64,000 bases of DNA from Ctenosaura bakeri (taxonomy: Eukaryota; Chordata; Lepidosauria; Squamata; Iguanidae), in assembly GCA_948474755.1 (NCBI GenBank), contig CAOLHI010001044.1, positions 186,001 through 250,000 of the forward strand, read 5' to 3'. Shown here piece by piece: positions 12,101 through 24,100 of this stretch; the first letter of the stretch is position 1, and each line of letters opens with the position of its first letter. The notes beneath the pieces are model-generated. The model did no database searches and was not told where the DNA came from. It saw only the letters and a list, made by a program, of their open reading frames with translations. The translations under genes were made by a program, and so were the position numbers.

Positions 12101-15100
12101 GCCCTTATTTAAGATTCAGAGCTGATGGCACCTGACTTTGACTACACAGTCATCATGGCTACAGATGTTTTCAATAGAGGCATGGGAGCAATCCTGCTGC
12201 AAGAGGATCCAGATGGCATCTTGCATCCTGTTTCATTCTTCAGCAAGAAGCTTTCTGTGAGACAGTACAATTGGTCCATAACAGAGAAGGAATGTTACAT
12301 CATTGTGTAAGCACTTGACAAGCTGAGATGCTGCCTTACTCTCCAGATTGATCATGTCACCCTACAGTGACTCCACATAGTCCAGGGAGCTAAGAACAAA
12401 CTACTTCTGTGGAGCCTGTCAGTCCAAGATTGACTTTGACATTCAACATGTGCCTGGAAGTTTCATCAGTCTGGTCAACACCCTCTTATAGAGAGGACTG
12501 GTGGTAAATTAAGGGGGGATGTTTCCTACATGTCTGCTAATTGACAATGTAGCTAACCTGTAGTATTTTGTGTTTGCATGTATGTTTCAACACTATTCTT
12601 TTCTAGATTACAGGATGAAATCACAGCTGGTATGGCTCCAGCCTCCAGCTGTTCCCAGACCATCTAAGATTTCAGGGAGCACATGATAATGGACTCTCTC
12701 ATTATTTGGGCAAAACAGCTGCAGGGTATCGTTCTCCTCCAGGTAAATAAAGGTTTAATGATATGATGTTTTTAATTAACATTTATTGGTAGTCAGCATA
12801 GTGGAGAAGTAACAGAGATCACGAGACACAATTGCCAACTGAGAATGACCAGTTTGGATAAAGGTACGGAAGCTTTGAGACACTTCCAAGGGAGCGGTTA
12901 TAAAAACTCAGGGTGTCATGAGACATAGAGAGGGACTGAGACTGTGAGACTGATAGCGAGGTGTGAGAGTGCTGCCCTGCCTCATCTTCCCTAGGGAAGT
13001 TTAGCTGTAGTCTGGACAAAGTGATTCAGACTCTCAGCTTCCCATAGCCATCCAAGGCCCAGAACACCATCTGTATTGGGAGTAAAACAGGAATATTCAG
13101 CTAGTTGTGTTAGAGGTTATGTTTCTTTTCAACCTCAGTTGAGTGTGACTTAGGCTGTTTTGTAACTTTTTAATTCCTCCTATGTAACACCTGAAGGAAA
13201 ATGCCTTCATGTACAAGATGCCATTTTGCTAATGTAAAATTGCTTAGAATGAAAACTTTCCTTCCCACACGCTCTTCATGTCCCCTTGTTTGGTGTGTGC
13301 ACTTGTATGCGTATAGGATTCTCATCTCCCACAGGAGCGGGAGAGAAAGTCTTTGCAGGTGGAAAAGTACAAGTTAAATCCCTCAGTAGCTTCCCCCTGA
13401 GTCACATGGGGTAAATTAGTGGGTGGTGGCAGCTAGATAGTTTTCAGGAATCTCCTCTCTACTCAAGAGTAAGAAACAGCGCTGGAGAGCCTGTTACACC
13501 TTGGCATGTGAACCTGTAGTGGGCAAAGCAGTAGGCAAAGTACAGCCCATGAGCTGTATGTGCCCCACCTCCGCTGAGATGCAAGTTGTTTCAGCCCAGG
13601 AGTACTGTACTAGCCCCTGAAATTAATAAGAGTAAGAAATGGAGAGGGTTGAAATGTGGCCTTCCAAGAATTGGAAGTGTATATGGCCCTGGACCTCAAA
13701 AAGTTGCCTACCCCAGCAACAGAGGGCTGCTATACCTGGTGCTGAACTCCGTGGAACTTGGATATGCAGTCGCAGTTATGTGAATGAGCTGCTGAAGAGT
13801 TATTTTTATGAATTGGTAATACTATATATTTTACCCTAAATTTAGGGAAAATAATTTAAAAGTAGGACTATTGAAATTAGTTTATACTTACATCATCAAG
13901 AGCTTTGGATTGAATATAGTTAAAATAAGGGAACTCCTTGAAAATATTTCTAAATTGAGCAGCTTAAAATCATATTAAGGTGTAAATAAATTAGTGAAAA
14001 GTTCAAACAACACTTTGACACTTAAATACTTTATCTAGAATCTAGATTCAAGATTTCAGGAAAGACCTGCTTTTACACACTTGCCTGAGAAATCATTAAA
14101 TGGGCAGCTGCAATCTCTGGATTAGAGGAGGAGTTTTTTTGAAACAATAAAAACAACAACATGCTTTTCAATGAATAAAACAGATATTTTGTGAAAACTG
14201 AAACGAAATCTGAAATATATGCCAACATATTAACTTATCAAACTGAAATATTTATCTATCATCTGAGCAGAAAAACTGAATGCTTCTCCTTTGCTGATAC
14301 ATTCAGGTGCCAATCCAATGACACGATGGATTTTTACAAGCTAAGGGTCTAATTTCAACTTGGAAAAAGTCATGGGGACCACACTGCAGTAACAGGTGGG
14401 GCTAAGGTCGTGAAGCGGGGTCAAACCAAAGGTGGCAGAGTCAGATGTCTATCTCATCAGTGCTGACATTTTCTCAACCAACATGTAAAACACAGCTCAG
14501 TTCTAAGTCTCAGTGGAATAGCTTTCAAGCATGCAAAGCAAAGTTGAATTCTATTCTTCTTCTTAGCAATCAGCCCCAGTGCAACTAGCTTCCCAGGCTG
14601 AAAACCACAACTCATTTCCATGCATTGGCTTTCCAGTCTGCAAACTGCAATTCAGTTCCATGCAACGGTGCCAGACGCTGCACAAAAGAGCTCCTATTCA
14701 ATTCAGACCTTTCCAGTTTGCCAACCAAAGTCCAATTCCATGGAAAACCATTTCAGCCTTCAAAAAGCTTCTTATTTCTGATCACCAATAGGTGATAAAA
14801 ACAGAAGATGCCTACAGGCTACATGGGTAACCCTATGATGCAGCCACAGAGCAGTTCATTTTTTATCCTTTGGATCGTAACCTCAATTGCAAATGACTTT
14901 CCTCAATGAGCTTTTCTATTACGGAAATTTTCCTACAGCCACAGGATCAGTGTATGGATCTTAAAAACACATCGAACAGCACAGTAATTTATACAGTAGG
15001 AAACCATACTTCTATATTTATAGAAAATAAAAGGATACGGATTTCAGTCACAGGCCTCAAAAGCTTAAACTCCTTTTCAGTTATTCCTAGTGAATGAAAG

Positions 15101-18100
15101 TGTATCTGTTTTAGGCATCATTCATTAACAATATCAATCAAAAACACAAATAAAAAACAAAATGGACTAAATCTAATGCTAAACTAGTGCTAGCATTGGG
15201 ATGTTCTTCCTATCCTGGTCCATTCTCCTGAAACCTTCTATGGCACTGATAACTTAGTCCAGAGGGCATTCCAATCTAACCTAAGTTCCACCAGTTTCAA
15301 CAGTTCTACTCTAGATGTGACTGAATAGGGATCCAAACCAATATCTGTACACCTTTGAAAAGGGCAACGGGTTTGTATAAACAGCACTGACTTCTATAGA
15401 CATTCCCTTAATTTCTGTACACAATACTGTCAACCGTGACTTTACATTCTACCACAGAGTGGCTCAAGTGTGTAAAGCCAGCTTAAGGCTATGCTCTTCA
15501 GAAATGTTGTCTGGGTACGTAAATATCTTGAATGTATTTGAGGACTGCAAACAAAGATACTCATACACTCTTCTTTGCAATGGTTTGTCTGTAAACCTTA
15601 CAAATATAAGGAAGTTGTACACAAAATGTGACCCAGAAAATGGGTAGAACATTTGTTCATTTTCAATATATAGTACTTTAGAATCTTTAGCAGAGAAAAA
15701 AGTTAAATCCAGTTCGTTGCTTCTGGAAAGATTTTGTGCTAAAAATTGGGCAAACCCTTCCCCATTGGAAGGATCTCATTCCATAACACGAAGGTGTGAT
15801 CTTTCTATCCCACGCATTCTTGGAGAGCAAGTTCCAACAGTCCTAGAAAGATTGCCATTGGTAAGGAATGCTGGAAATCGTGGGCCAACATCAGGAAGGC
15901 TCTCCATTTCTGCCCTATAGCTCCATGATGTGTCAGTTAGAGGCTGCTTCAGAGACATTACATATATGTCTGCTCCCAATTTAACTGGTCTCCTGCCACT
16001 CCCAAAGGGACACCCTATTTGTATGCAATACCTTACTTTCACTTCAAATTGTCTACCTACTTTTAGTGTCATGTTTTTGGCAGAAAAAAGAAATGCACCT
16101 TTAATAAATAAACAAATAGCAGGCTCTGTTTAGTACCAAGGCCACAGGAAAGAGGAAAGGGTGGATTAATTCCTTCCTGCAACACAACTACATTAAATTT
16201 GATGATGGGGGGAGCAAATGAATGAGGAAAGGAGATATGATGAGACAGTGGAAAGCTTTCATCAGTTTCCCTGGTTGACTTGAAAATATACAGCACTAAG
16301 CTCTCTGAGATATTAATTCCACCCAATTATAATTACTTCAGTCTTCTATGGCTTAGATACACATTTTTGTGATTCACATCTTTTTTTTCTAATTTCCTTC
16401 TGACCTTCTACATGAATACTACTATGCTACTTACATTACTTGAACAGATTTAACTGTTGCGTATTTCTTGACTCCATCTACAGTTCTGTTCATGAATATA
16501 CATTATTCATAGTTATTGCATGAAGCTTGTGTTGTAAATACCTTTTTGTTGGGAAAAATTACAAGAAAAGGTGCAATTTACCTTCCACACTATTAGTCTT
16601 TGAAACACAAGGAAATGAGCATGCATTTTCAATTCCCTTTCCATTTGCAGAAGCAGAAATAATATCATTTACACTAGGAAGATTAAAATCTGAATATGGA
16701 GGTATCTGCATATTTTTCCACAGATCTATGTTCATCTCTTTGCTGGTAGTAATACTACAATATGTGTCCATTCCTCTATTGGCATTGATGCTCTCTGTGT
16801 TGCCTGTATTTCTGTACGTATAACTGGTTGGTTTAAACAAGCTGTAAGAAATGCAGATGGAATGTTTATTATGCAAAGTAATATATTATATAAAATAATA
16901 TAACACACAACCCTACTTACATAATTATAAACTATGGCTCAATACTACTTAAAGCAGTAGTCTTGAATCAGTGCTGGTCCCCAAGCAATTAGTTATTGGT
17001 CCTTGCAGAGCTGTTACTGTAGTTTCTAGTCTGGACTTGTGGGATATTAGATATCATTTTGATATCAATAATTTGGCCTACTATACCCCTTTTCCCTCCA
17101 CGTGCTTGCAAGGCCCCTGGACAAGCTCGCATACAGGCACGGCCGCTAATCGCTGTAATATTCCAAACAAATACAGGCAGGCCAGAAATAGCCAACCTGT
17201 CACTTCAGGAGCCCTCAACGCAAGTACCATATTATGTATGCACACTACTTCCAAAGAACTCCCTGCTCCGAGCAGGCAGCTTGATTAGTCGAATACTCAT
17301 CTGTCAAGCACTCCGTGTTTGCATACTGGCTACTCTATTGACAATTCAGTCTTAACTCAATCATGTAAAATTCTGACCTTTCGGAGGCTTTGTCTCCAGC
17401 CCGAAATTCACTGTTGTCCCCAAGTACGGACTAGCCTATAGCCACATTTTCCCCTATAAGAACCCCTGACTTTGAGCGCTTCCTTGGATCGCTCCTGGCT
17501 TCCATCTCGCCTTGCCTTCCCCTCAGCTACATGTGCTGAGAACCTCCATTTCCACGAACTTCTTCTTCAGACTACCCAGGCTTCAGGACAAGTGTAGTAT
17601 TTCCCATACCAAAACCTCTTCTAAAAATTCCTCTATCCAACTCCAACCTTTATTTCTATAGTTCTCTGTGTGAGTGTGTTGCATGCACCTGTTTGGCTGT
17701 ATTTTAATAAAAACAACAATTATTATTTTACTTCTGCTTGCTCCTTGACTCGGCCTGACCCCGTAGACATTGAGTAAAAGATCTCGCTACATTGCCCTGC
17801 CTCTCGTATTGCTAGCTTGTGCTCTTTTGACTAATTCCCAACTTTGTAATTTGGAGCACACTTAGGTGTCCCTCACGGGACCCCCAGAAATCAGGGTAAC
17901 AGAGTTTCCAGGAAAGGCAGAAACAACTGTAGCCAATAGGCACCAATACAGTGCCAGTCCTTGGCACTCTGGAAAAAAGAAATTGCTGGTCCTGCATGTC
18001 ATATAGACTCCCCGAGACAATCTATATAACAGGCTTGCACAACCTTTCCTTAAACGAACTGAACTCATTAGCCTAAAAACTGTTCCACATATGTACCTGT

Positions 18101-21100
18101 AATTCCCGCAACAAAAAGGGAAATTAATTTAGCTCTCAGAAGCTCATCACACAGGATCAGTGGGTCACATTCAGCATATTGACTAACATGTTGTGCAGAC
18201 TTGGGCCTAGAACTACAAGCCTCACGAACTCCTTACATTTCAGAAGTGGAACTGGTGACTATAGATGAAGCAATCTCATTCCAAGAGAAATAAGACTTGT
18301 TGTGCCTTTGGACATTACATTTTAGGATAACATCAAAAGCAGGATGTTTCACATCATGGCATATCAGATTTTGGACAGTTACTTTTAAAGTAATTATAGT
18401 TCAGTGCTCCCCAAGTAGTTTCCACTATAATTGTACTTTAAACAGTTAACTTTATTTTTTCATTTCTCAAAAGTGCCTGCATAGTTACTTCCAGTTATTT
18501 TTTCAAACATCAGAAAGTTATAAGCCTTTGATCTATAGTACAAAACACACTCTCCTCTTACCCACTTCATCATAACATCAGAACCCATGGAAGAACACAA
18601 CACAGAGCACAGAACATAGCATGAGCCAGGACTTGAAACATGTGATGTTCCTCCTCTAACATTTAATGAGGTCACTATAGAAGTAACTTTAAAAATTATA
18701 GTCATGTCACCTCAGATAATGTAACTATTAATGTATCTTATTTATACCTATATCATAATACAGAATTACAGATAATTATACGTAATTACAAACAGCTATT
18801 TGAAACTAGCTATTTCTAAGATAGGCAGCATAGGGAAGATGGTGACTTTCCATTAGGAGACATTTACTCAGAAAATTTATAACTCTTTTTTTCCTGTTTC
18901 AGTGTAACATGCAAAGGCAATACAGACTGAGCCTCTGGAAAACTTCATATGGTTTGCATATTCTGAAGTGTATCTGAGCAGATAAAAGACAACTTGAAAA
19001 AGAAAAGAAAACAGGTCAACAGTACTTTTCCTCTGTAACAGGGAAATCTGCTCACTTGTAATTCAAAAAGCACAGACCTTTCAGTTGGACTGAGTATCAG
19101 CATTTATGTAACAGGCTGTGCATATCTATTCTGCATAGTTTAAAGTTACCTGGACTTCCAGGACAAGTTCCTGAAATGGATAGTGTCAATCTACCACAGT
19201 AAAATAGCAAAGATTGCAATACATTCCTATTAAAGTGGTATGAATTTGTGATCGATTTTTAAAGCACCCACACAACTTACAGGAATCCTGACATACCATA
19301 ACCTGATTATCTGGAAGATGCCAGAGGACTATGTCTTTGTGTGGGATTTTAAGAGTGTATGTGGTAGTAAATCGCCTCTTAACTAAAGTAATAAACTAAA
19401 TCCTGTGTTTAAATCCTTGTTTAAAAAGGGTTGTGCCTAGAGCAAATCTAATTACTATATTAAAATACTGCCAAAAGGAAGCTTCTCAGTTTTCTTACAT
19501 TCAAAAGAATATTAACACAACTGCCTGGAGCCCTATTAAGCACTTTCATTTCAAAGATCAAAAACTCAGTCTTTGACAAATGTATCTAAAATAATATGAT
19601 TTTGATATTTGATGAATTATTATAATTGGCTTTAAAAAAAACCCTACCTTTTCCTGAATTTTGAGCAGATGCTTTCATCACTGTCTTCTTCTGGAAAATT
19701 AATTAATACTTTATTTTTTGATTGGTTCCAATAAGACAGTTGACAAGCTCTGTTTTCATATTAATCAAGGTCATGAAGGAACAATGGAGGTAATCCCAAG
19801 TTATGGGCCTGAAAACAACGTATATTGATCTCCTCTGCTTTACTGCCTAAAGATATTGCTTGTTAGAATTCATAGGGAAGCACATGCATTTAAACTGTTT
19901 AGGATTTTATACTTCTAACACGTGCCATATCAATTTTCTTTGAGCATCCTACATACAAAAGGATGCAGAATATAATATCTTCCAATGATCTATCAATTCA
20001 ATATAGGTTCTATAAAGAAAAATAAATTTCTTCTTACTGTGCTTTTCTAGTTTGCCAATAATACCATCCACAAAATATCCCATTTGCTTTTGTTTTTTAT
20101 TGCATGATCACTGACAGAGGAGCTACGTATTGCTATAATACATATTTGAGCAATATATCCATAAGCATGTTTGAATTTCAGAAGTCCCATAATAAATATT
20201 ACATTTATTGTCTATATCAAGTGTTGGAATCATGCAGCTCTCCAGATGGTGCTGGACTGCAACTCCCACCAGCCACAGCTAGGATAGCCAGGGTGAGGCA
20301 TGCTGAAAGTTACAGTCCACCATGCAAACACCACAGAATTCCCACCCTGGTTTATACAGACAGCCCATTCTTACATCCCATATTATCTAATACACAGTAC
20401 TCCTTAAATCAGATTAAAATCCTAGTTGCCTGCTGTATATATCTCAAGGTCTAAAGTTTCAAATGTTATGGAACATTATTTCAGATGAAAACTATACTGG
20501 GTTTTCAAAGAGTAAATAAACTTTACCTTCCTTTCAAAACAAAACATCTCAGGGATAATTTGCAACACTTGCAAGCACAAATTATAGCTTGCTAAATAGG
20601 AAAGAAGTCATCCTATGATCACTATGATTTTCTACGTATTGTGGAGTATGTAGAATGCTTTGGAAATCTCCTAAATATATATAATCATCCCTCCACATTC
20701 GCTAGCGTTAGGGGCACAGGACCTCCATGAAAGTGAGAAAAACATGAATAACTCTAAGCCGTCCCAAACCATATTTCACACACAAAAAAGTATGATCACC
20801 ATATTCAACTCACTGTGGATTCCTTTGAGGCATTAGAGTTCATTCATAAGGCAGGAGTGGGTGACTGGTGGGGCTTATTGCCACTTCCACTGCCTGCCCA
20901 ACACCATTTTTAATAGGAACTTACTAGTCTTGTTCAGAGTTTCTCAGTCTCACAAGGCTAGTAGTCCCTATTAAAAATGGCATAGGGCAGCAGCAGAGCT
21001 TACAGCAAATAATCTGTGAATGATCAAACCCACTGAAGTGAAACTCGCAAATGTGGAGTGCTGACTGTAGTTTGAGTTGTTCTCGCTAGGCAGTTTGCTT

Positions 21101-24100
21101 CATTGTGCACTGAACTTGCCACATGTCCAGTATCTCTACCTTTTGCTGTTTTGTCATCTAAATAGGCCAACATTGTTGCAAATGTAGATCTTGTTTAGTT
21201 TATACTGGTACTTTCTACAGCCTGTAGTCCACAAAATCTGAATACCAGAAAGCTTGATGCCTGACTTCGACATTTTGTGTCTGAAATTAAAACACAAAAT
21301 GCACCATCCTCTCAACCGTGCCCTTCCCCCCAAAAAAATTTCATTTGACATTCAGTTTTAATAACACTTGGAAGTAGAAAAATAGCTTGCCCTAGAAATT
21401 TTATAGGTAGAACACACTGCATTGCATCATTGAGGTTGCTTATGCAGGCCAAATAAGATATGAGAAGTGTGTGCTTGGGTTTCATGTATCAGGATCTGGT
21501 AGATTAAAAAAAGATATGAGATCAAGACTGGAATGTTTTCCCTTAATACATCCCTCCTCTACCCCATCTTCTCAACAGAAAGAAAAGAAAAAGACTGGGA
21601 CTACAGTGTGCCATATTAAGAGTGCCTTCTACTATGGTCCCCATTAAAATCATCCCACCCTAATTACTTTTTGCAGTGGGAAAATGCCCAGTGGTGCCAA
21701 CAGTACCTACCTGCCTGGGATGAAGAGCAACTTGGGGTATCACAAGAGATTTTAACTCTGGGTTGCAGCTTGAGCCAGTGTGATGTAATGGTTTGAACAC
21801 TGGATTATGACCCTGGAGACCAGGATTCAAATCCCTGCTGGGCCATGGAAATCCTCTGGGCGAATTTGCACAAGTCATAGGCCCTTTCCGCACCCTACCT
21901 TCTTGAGTGGTCCTCCAGTGGCAATCCCAGCAGCAGCTCTGCAGGGAAGGGAGCATGACAGGAGTGCTCCCCTCTGCATTAGCTGGCTCCCTGCCAAAGG
22001 AAGTGCGATGGACACGCCTTCTCTATCTGCAGCGCAGTTGGGTAATTTCTCAGGCTGCACTGGGACAGGAAGCACAGTCATCATGCTTCTGGGGTTTTCA
22101 TAGGACAGGTAAGTTCAGGTTGGTGGCACAATCATGTGTCATTGACAGGGAAAACCCATCAATGATTTAATCTGCAGTTGTACTGTCTGGGGACAGGAGA
22201 CTACTGCAGAAGAGCCACACTCTCTCAGCCTCAGAGGAAGGCAATGGCAAACTCCTTTTGAACAAATCTTGCCAAGAAAACGCCATGAGAGGTTCACCTT
22301 AGGCTCACCATAAATTGGAAATAAGCTGAAGATACATAACAGCCACAGCTTGGAATTGGTAACTCATCATGATACCTCTGTCTCCCTGGTTACCATTTAT
22401 AGAAAGGATACATGAAATGCACAATGGCATTCATGTATCATCTAATTTAGTTCAGACTCAACATATTCTGTACATTGGAGGAACAGACAATGGGTCACTT
22501 ACTTATTTCAAGTAAGTGGTCTGGTATTCATTTTACTCTTACATGTTTTTCTATATTAAAAATATCTACAAAACATTTTACCTTTTTGGTTATTTTTTTC
22601 CAGTTCCATTTGTAGCTCTTGAATAGGTGAAATTTCAAAAGCAGATGGAACAGGTGCAAGATACCAGTTGGTTGGCTCTTCATTTTCTAGAGATCTGATT
22701 CCAGCATATTAATATGAAACAAGAAACATTAAGTGTTTCCAACAAAATTAATGACAAACCACAAGAGAACATATTGATTCAAGAGTGATTTCTAAATTAT
22801 CCATTTTAGCATTAAATTGGGAAATATGCTATATTCAAAATGTAAGATTTCAAAAACGTGTTATATTAGGATCTAAGGCTTCAATTAAACTACTCCAGCT
22901 ATGTGTAAATTTACCACGAGTGGGCCACGGCTTCACCACTGTAGCTTCCCATACTTTGAGATACTCTGCTGATTGTCTGCAACTGACACTGCAAGGAACT
23001 GTTTTGATATGAATCCTCCCCTTATGAAGATAACTAATAAGCAAAATGTACATTAAATGCATAATAAAATATAGACAATGCACCTACCATATATGCAATT
23101 GCAGGACACCCCCCATGTAAAACAAAAAAATGTGAGTATTGTGTTCCACTGTGGTCAATGGATGCAACGCTTCGTATGTGATCTCACATTGGTATATGCA
23201 GAGGTCACAACAGAAGAGGGCACATCGCACAGTAGTATTGGGAGCCCATTTCCTTTTTGTGATGGAGTGGGAGGAAGACCTATGTTAATAGTAGGATAAC
23301 TACTTCCAGATCAGAATGCATGAGAAGAAGATAAGACCCCCAGGTCAGACGGCACTCAACCAGCTAGTGGGGAAGAGCAAAGTACAATCAGTGCTGTGTA
23401 TAATGATGCAATTGGACTCAAACCAAAATGTTCAGCTGCTGACACTGTACAAAAGAATGCACAACACATATAATAAGGAAATGGGATGTGAGAAGCATAA
23501 ATCAGGTGATGCTAGACATAGTAAAACAAGAAATGGAACACATAAGCATTGCAATGCTTGGAGTAAGTGAGCTAAAGTGGACAGAAATGGAACATTTTCA
23601 GTAAGATAATTACATAGTGTTTTCCTCAGGAAATGAAAATTTAAGATGAAATAGAATGGCATTAATAGTAAGGCAAGGGGTTACAAAAAGAGTCAGGGAT
23701 ATAATACAGTATCTGATTTTCTATACCTTGGCTCAGTCATAAATCAAAATGGAGACTACAGCAAAGAAATCAGAACCAAACTAAGACTTGGATGGGCAAC
23801 TATGAAGAAACTAGATCAGACATATAAATCAAAAGTCAGGTTCATCTACCCATAGTAGTCCTGATTTCTGTGTATGGTTGTGAAAGGTGGACAGTGAAAG
23901 AAGCTGACAAGAAATCAATCAACTAGTCTGAAATGTGGAGCTGGAGGACAGTTTTATGGATATCACAGACTGCCAAAAAGACAAAGATATGGGTATGAAA
24001 GCAAATAATACTTTGACTCTTCTTAGAAGATCAAATAAGAACAAATAATTCAACAGCAACAAACCCTTAGGAGAGCAAATAGGAGCAAAATAGAGAGCAA

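Larger units (their letters stand above)
7517..13420 (+). mobile_element. degenerate Ty3/Gypsy retrotransposon with integrase before reverse transcriptase (Gmr1-like)
   Basis: The order along the plus strand is integrase zinc-finger region (8090-8490), LTR-like block, integrase core (about 10350-10800), integrase C-terminal tail joined in frame to the N-terminus of reverse transcriptase (11072-11347), RT (to about 11930), RNase H (12120-12500) and an LTR-like block from 12519. Normal Ty3/Gypsy elements have RT before integrase; the reversed order is known for the Gmr1 group of deuterostome elements. Every module carries stops and frameshifts, so this is a dead copy. The left boundary is not clear; an open frame at 7517-7789 may be Gag remnant but has no motif I recognise. 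Confidence 0.7.

Noticed and set aside
20527..20591. Candidate extra HFM1 exon on the minus strand with good splice sites (ttcctatttag and AAG|GTAAAG).
   Set aside because: Its 65-base length is not compatible with the phase left by exon 2 and required by exon 3, and the translation does not resemble HFM1.
21772..21880. tRNA-like sequence with A- and B-box-like motifs.
   Set aside because: It is the head of a SINE, not a tRNA gene; the cloverleaf is not preserved.
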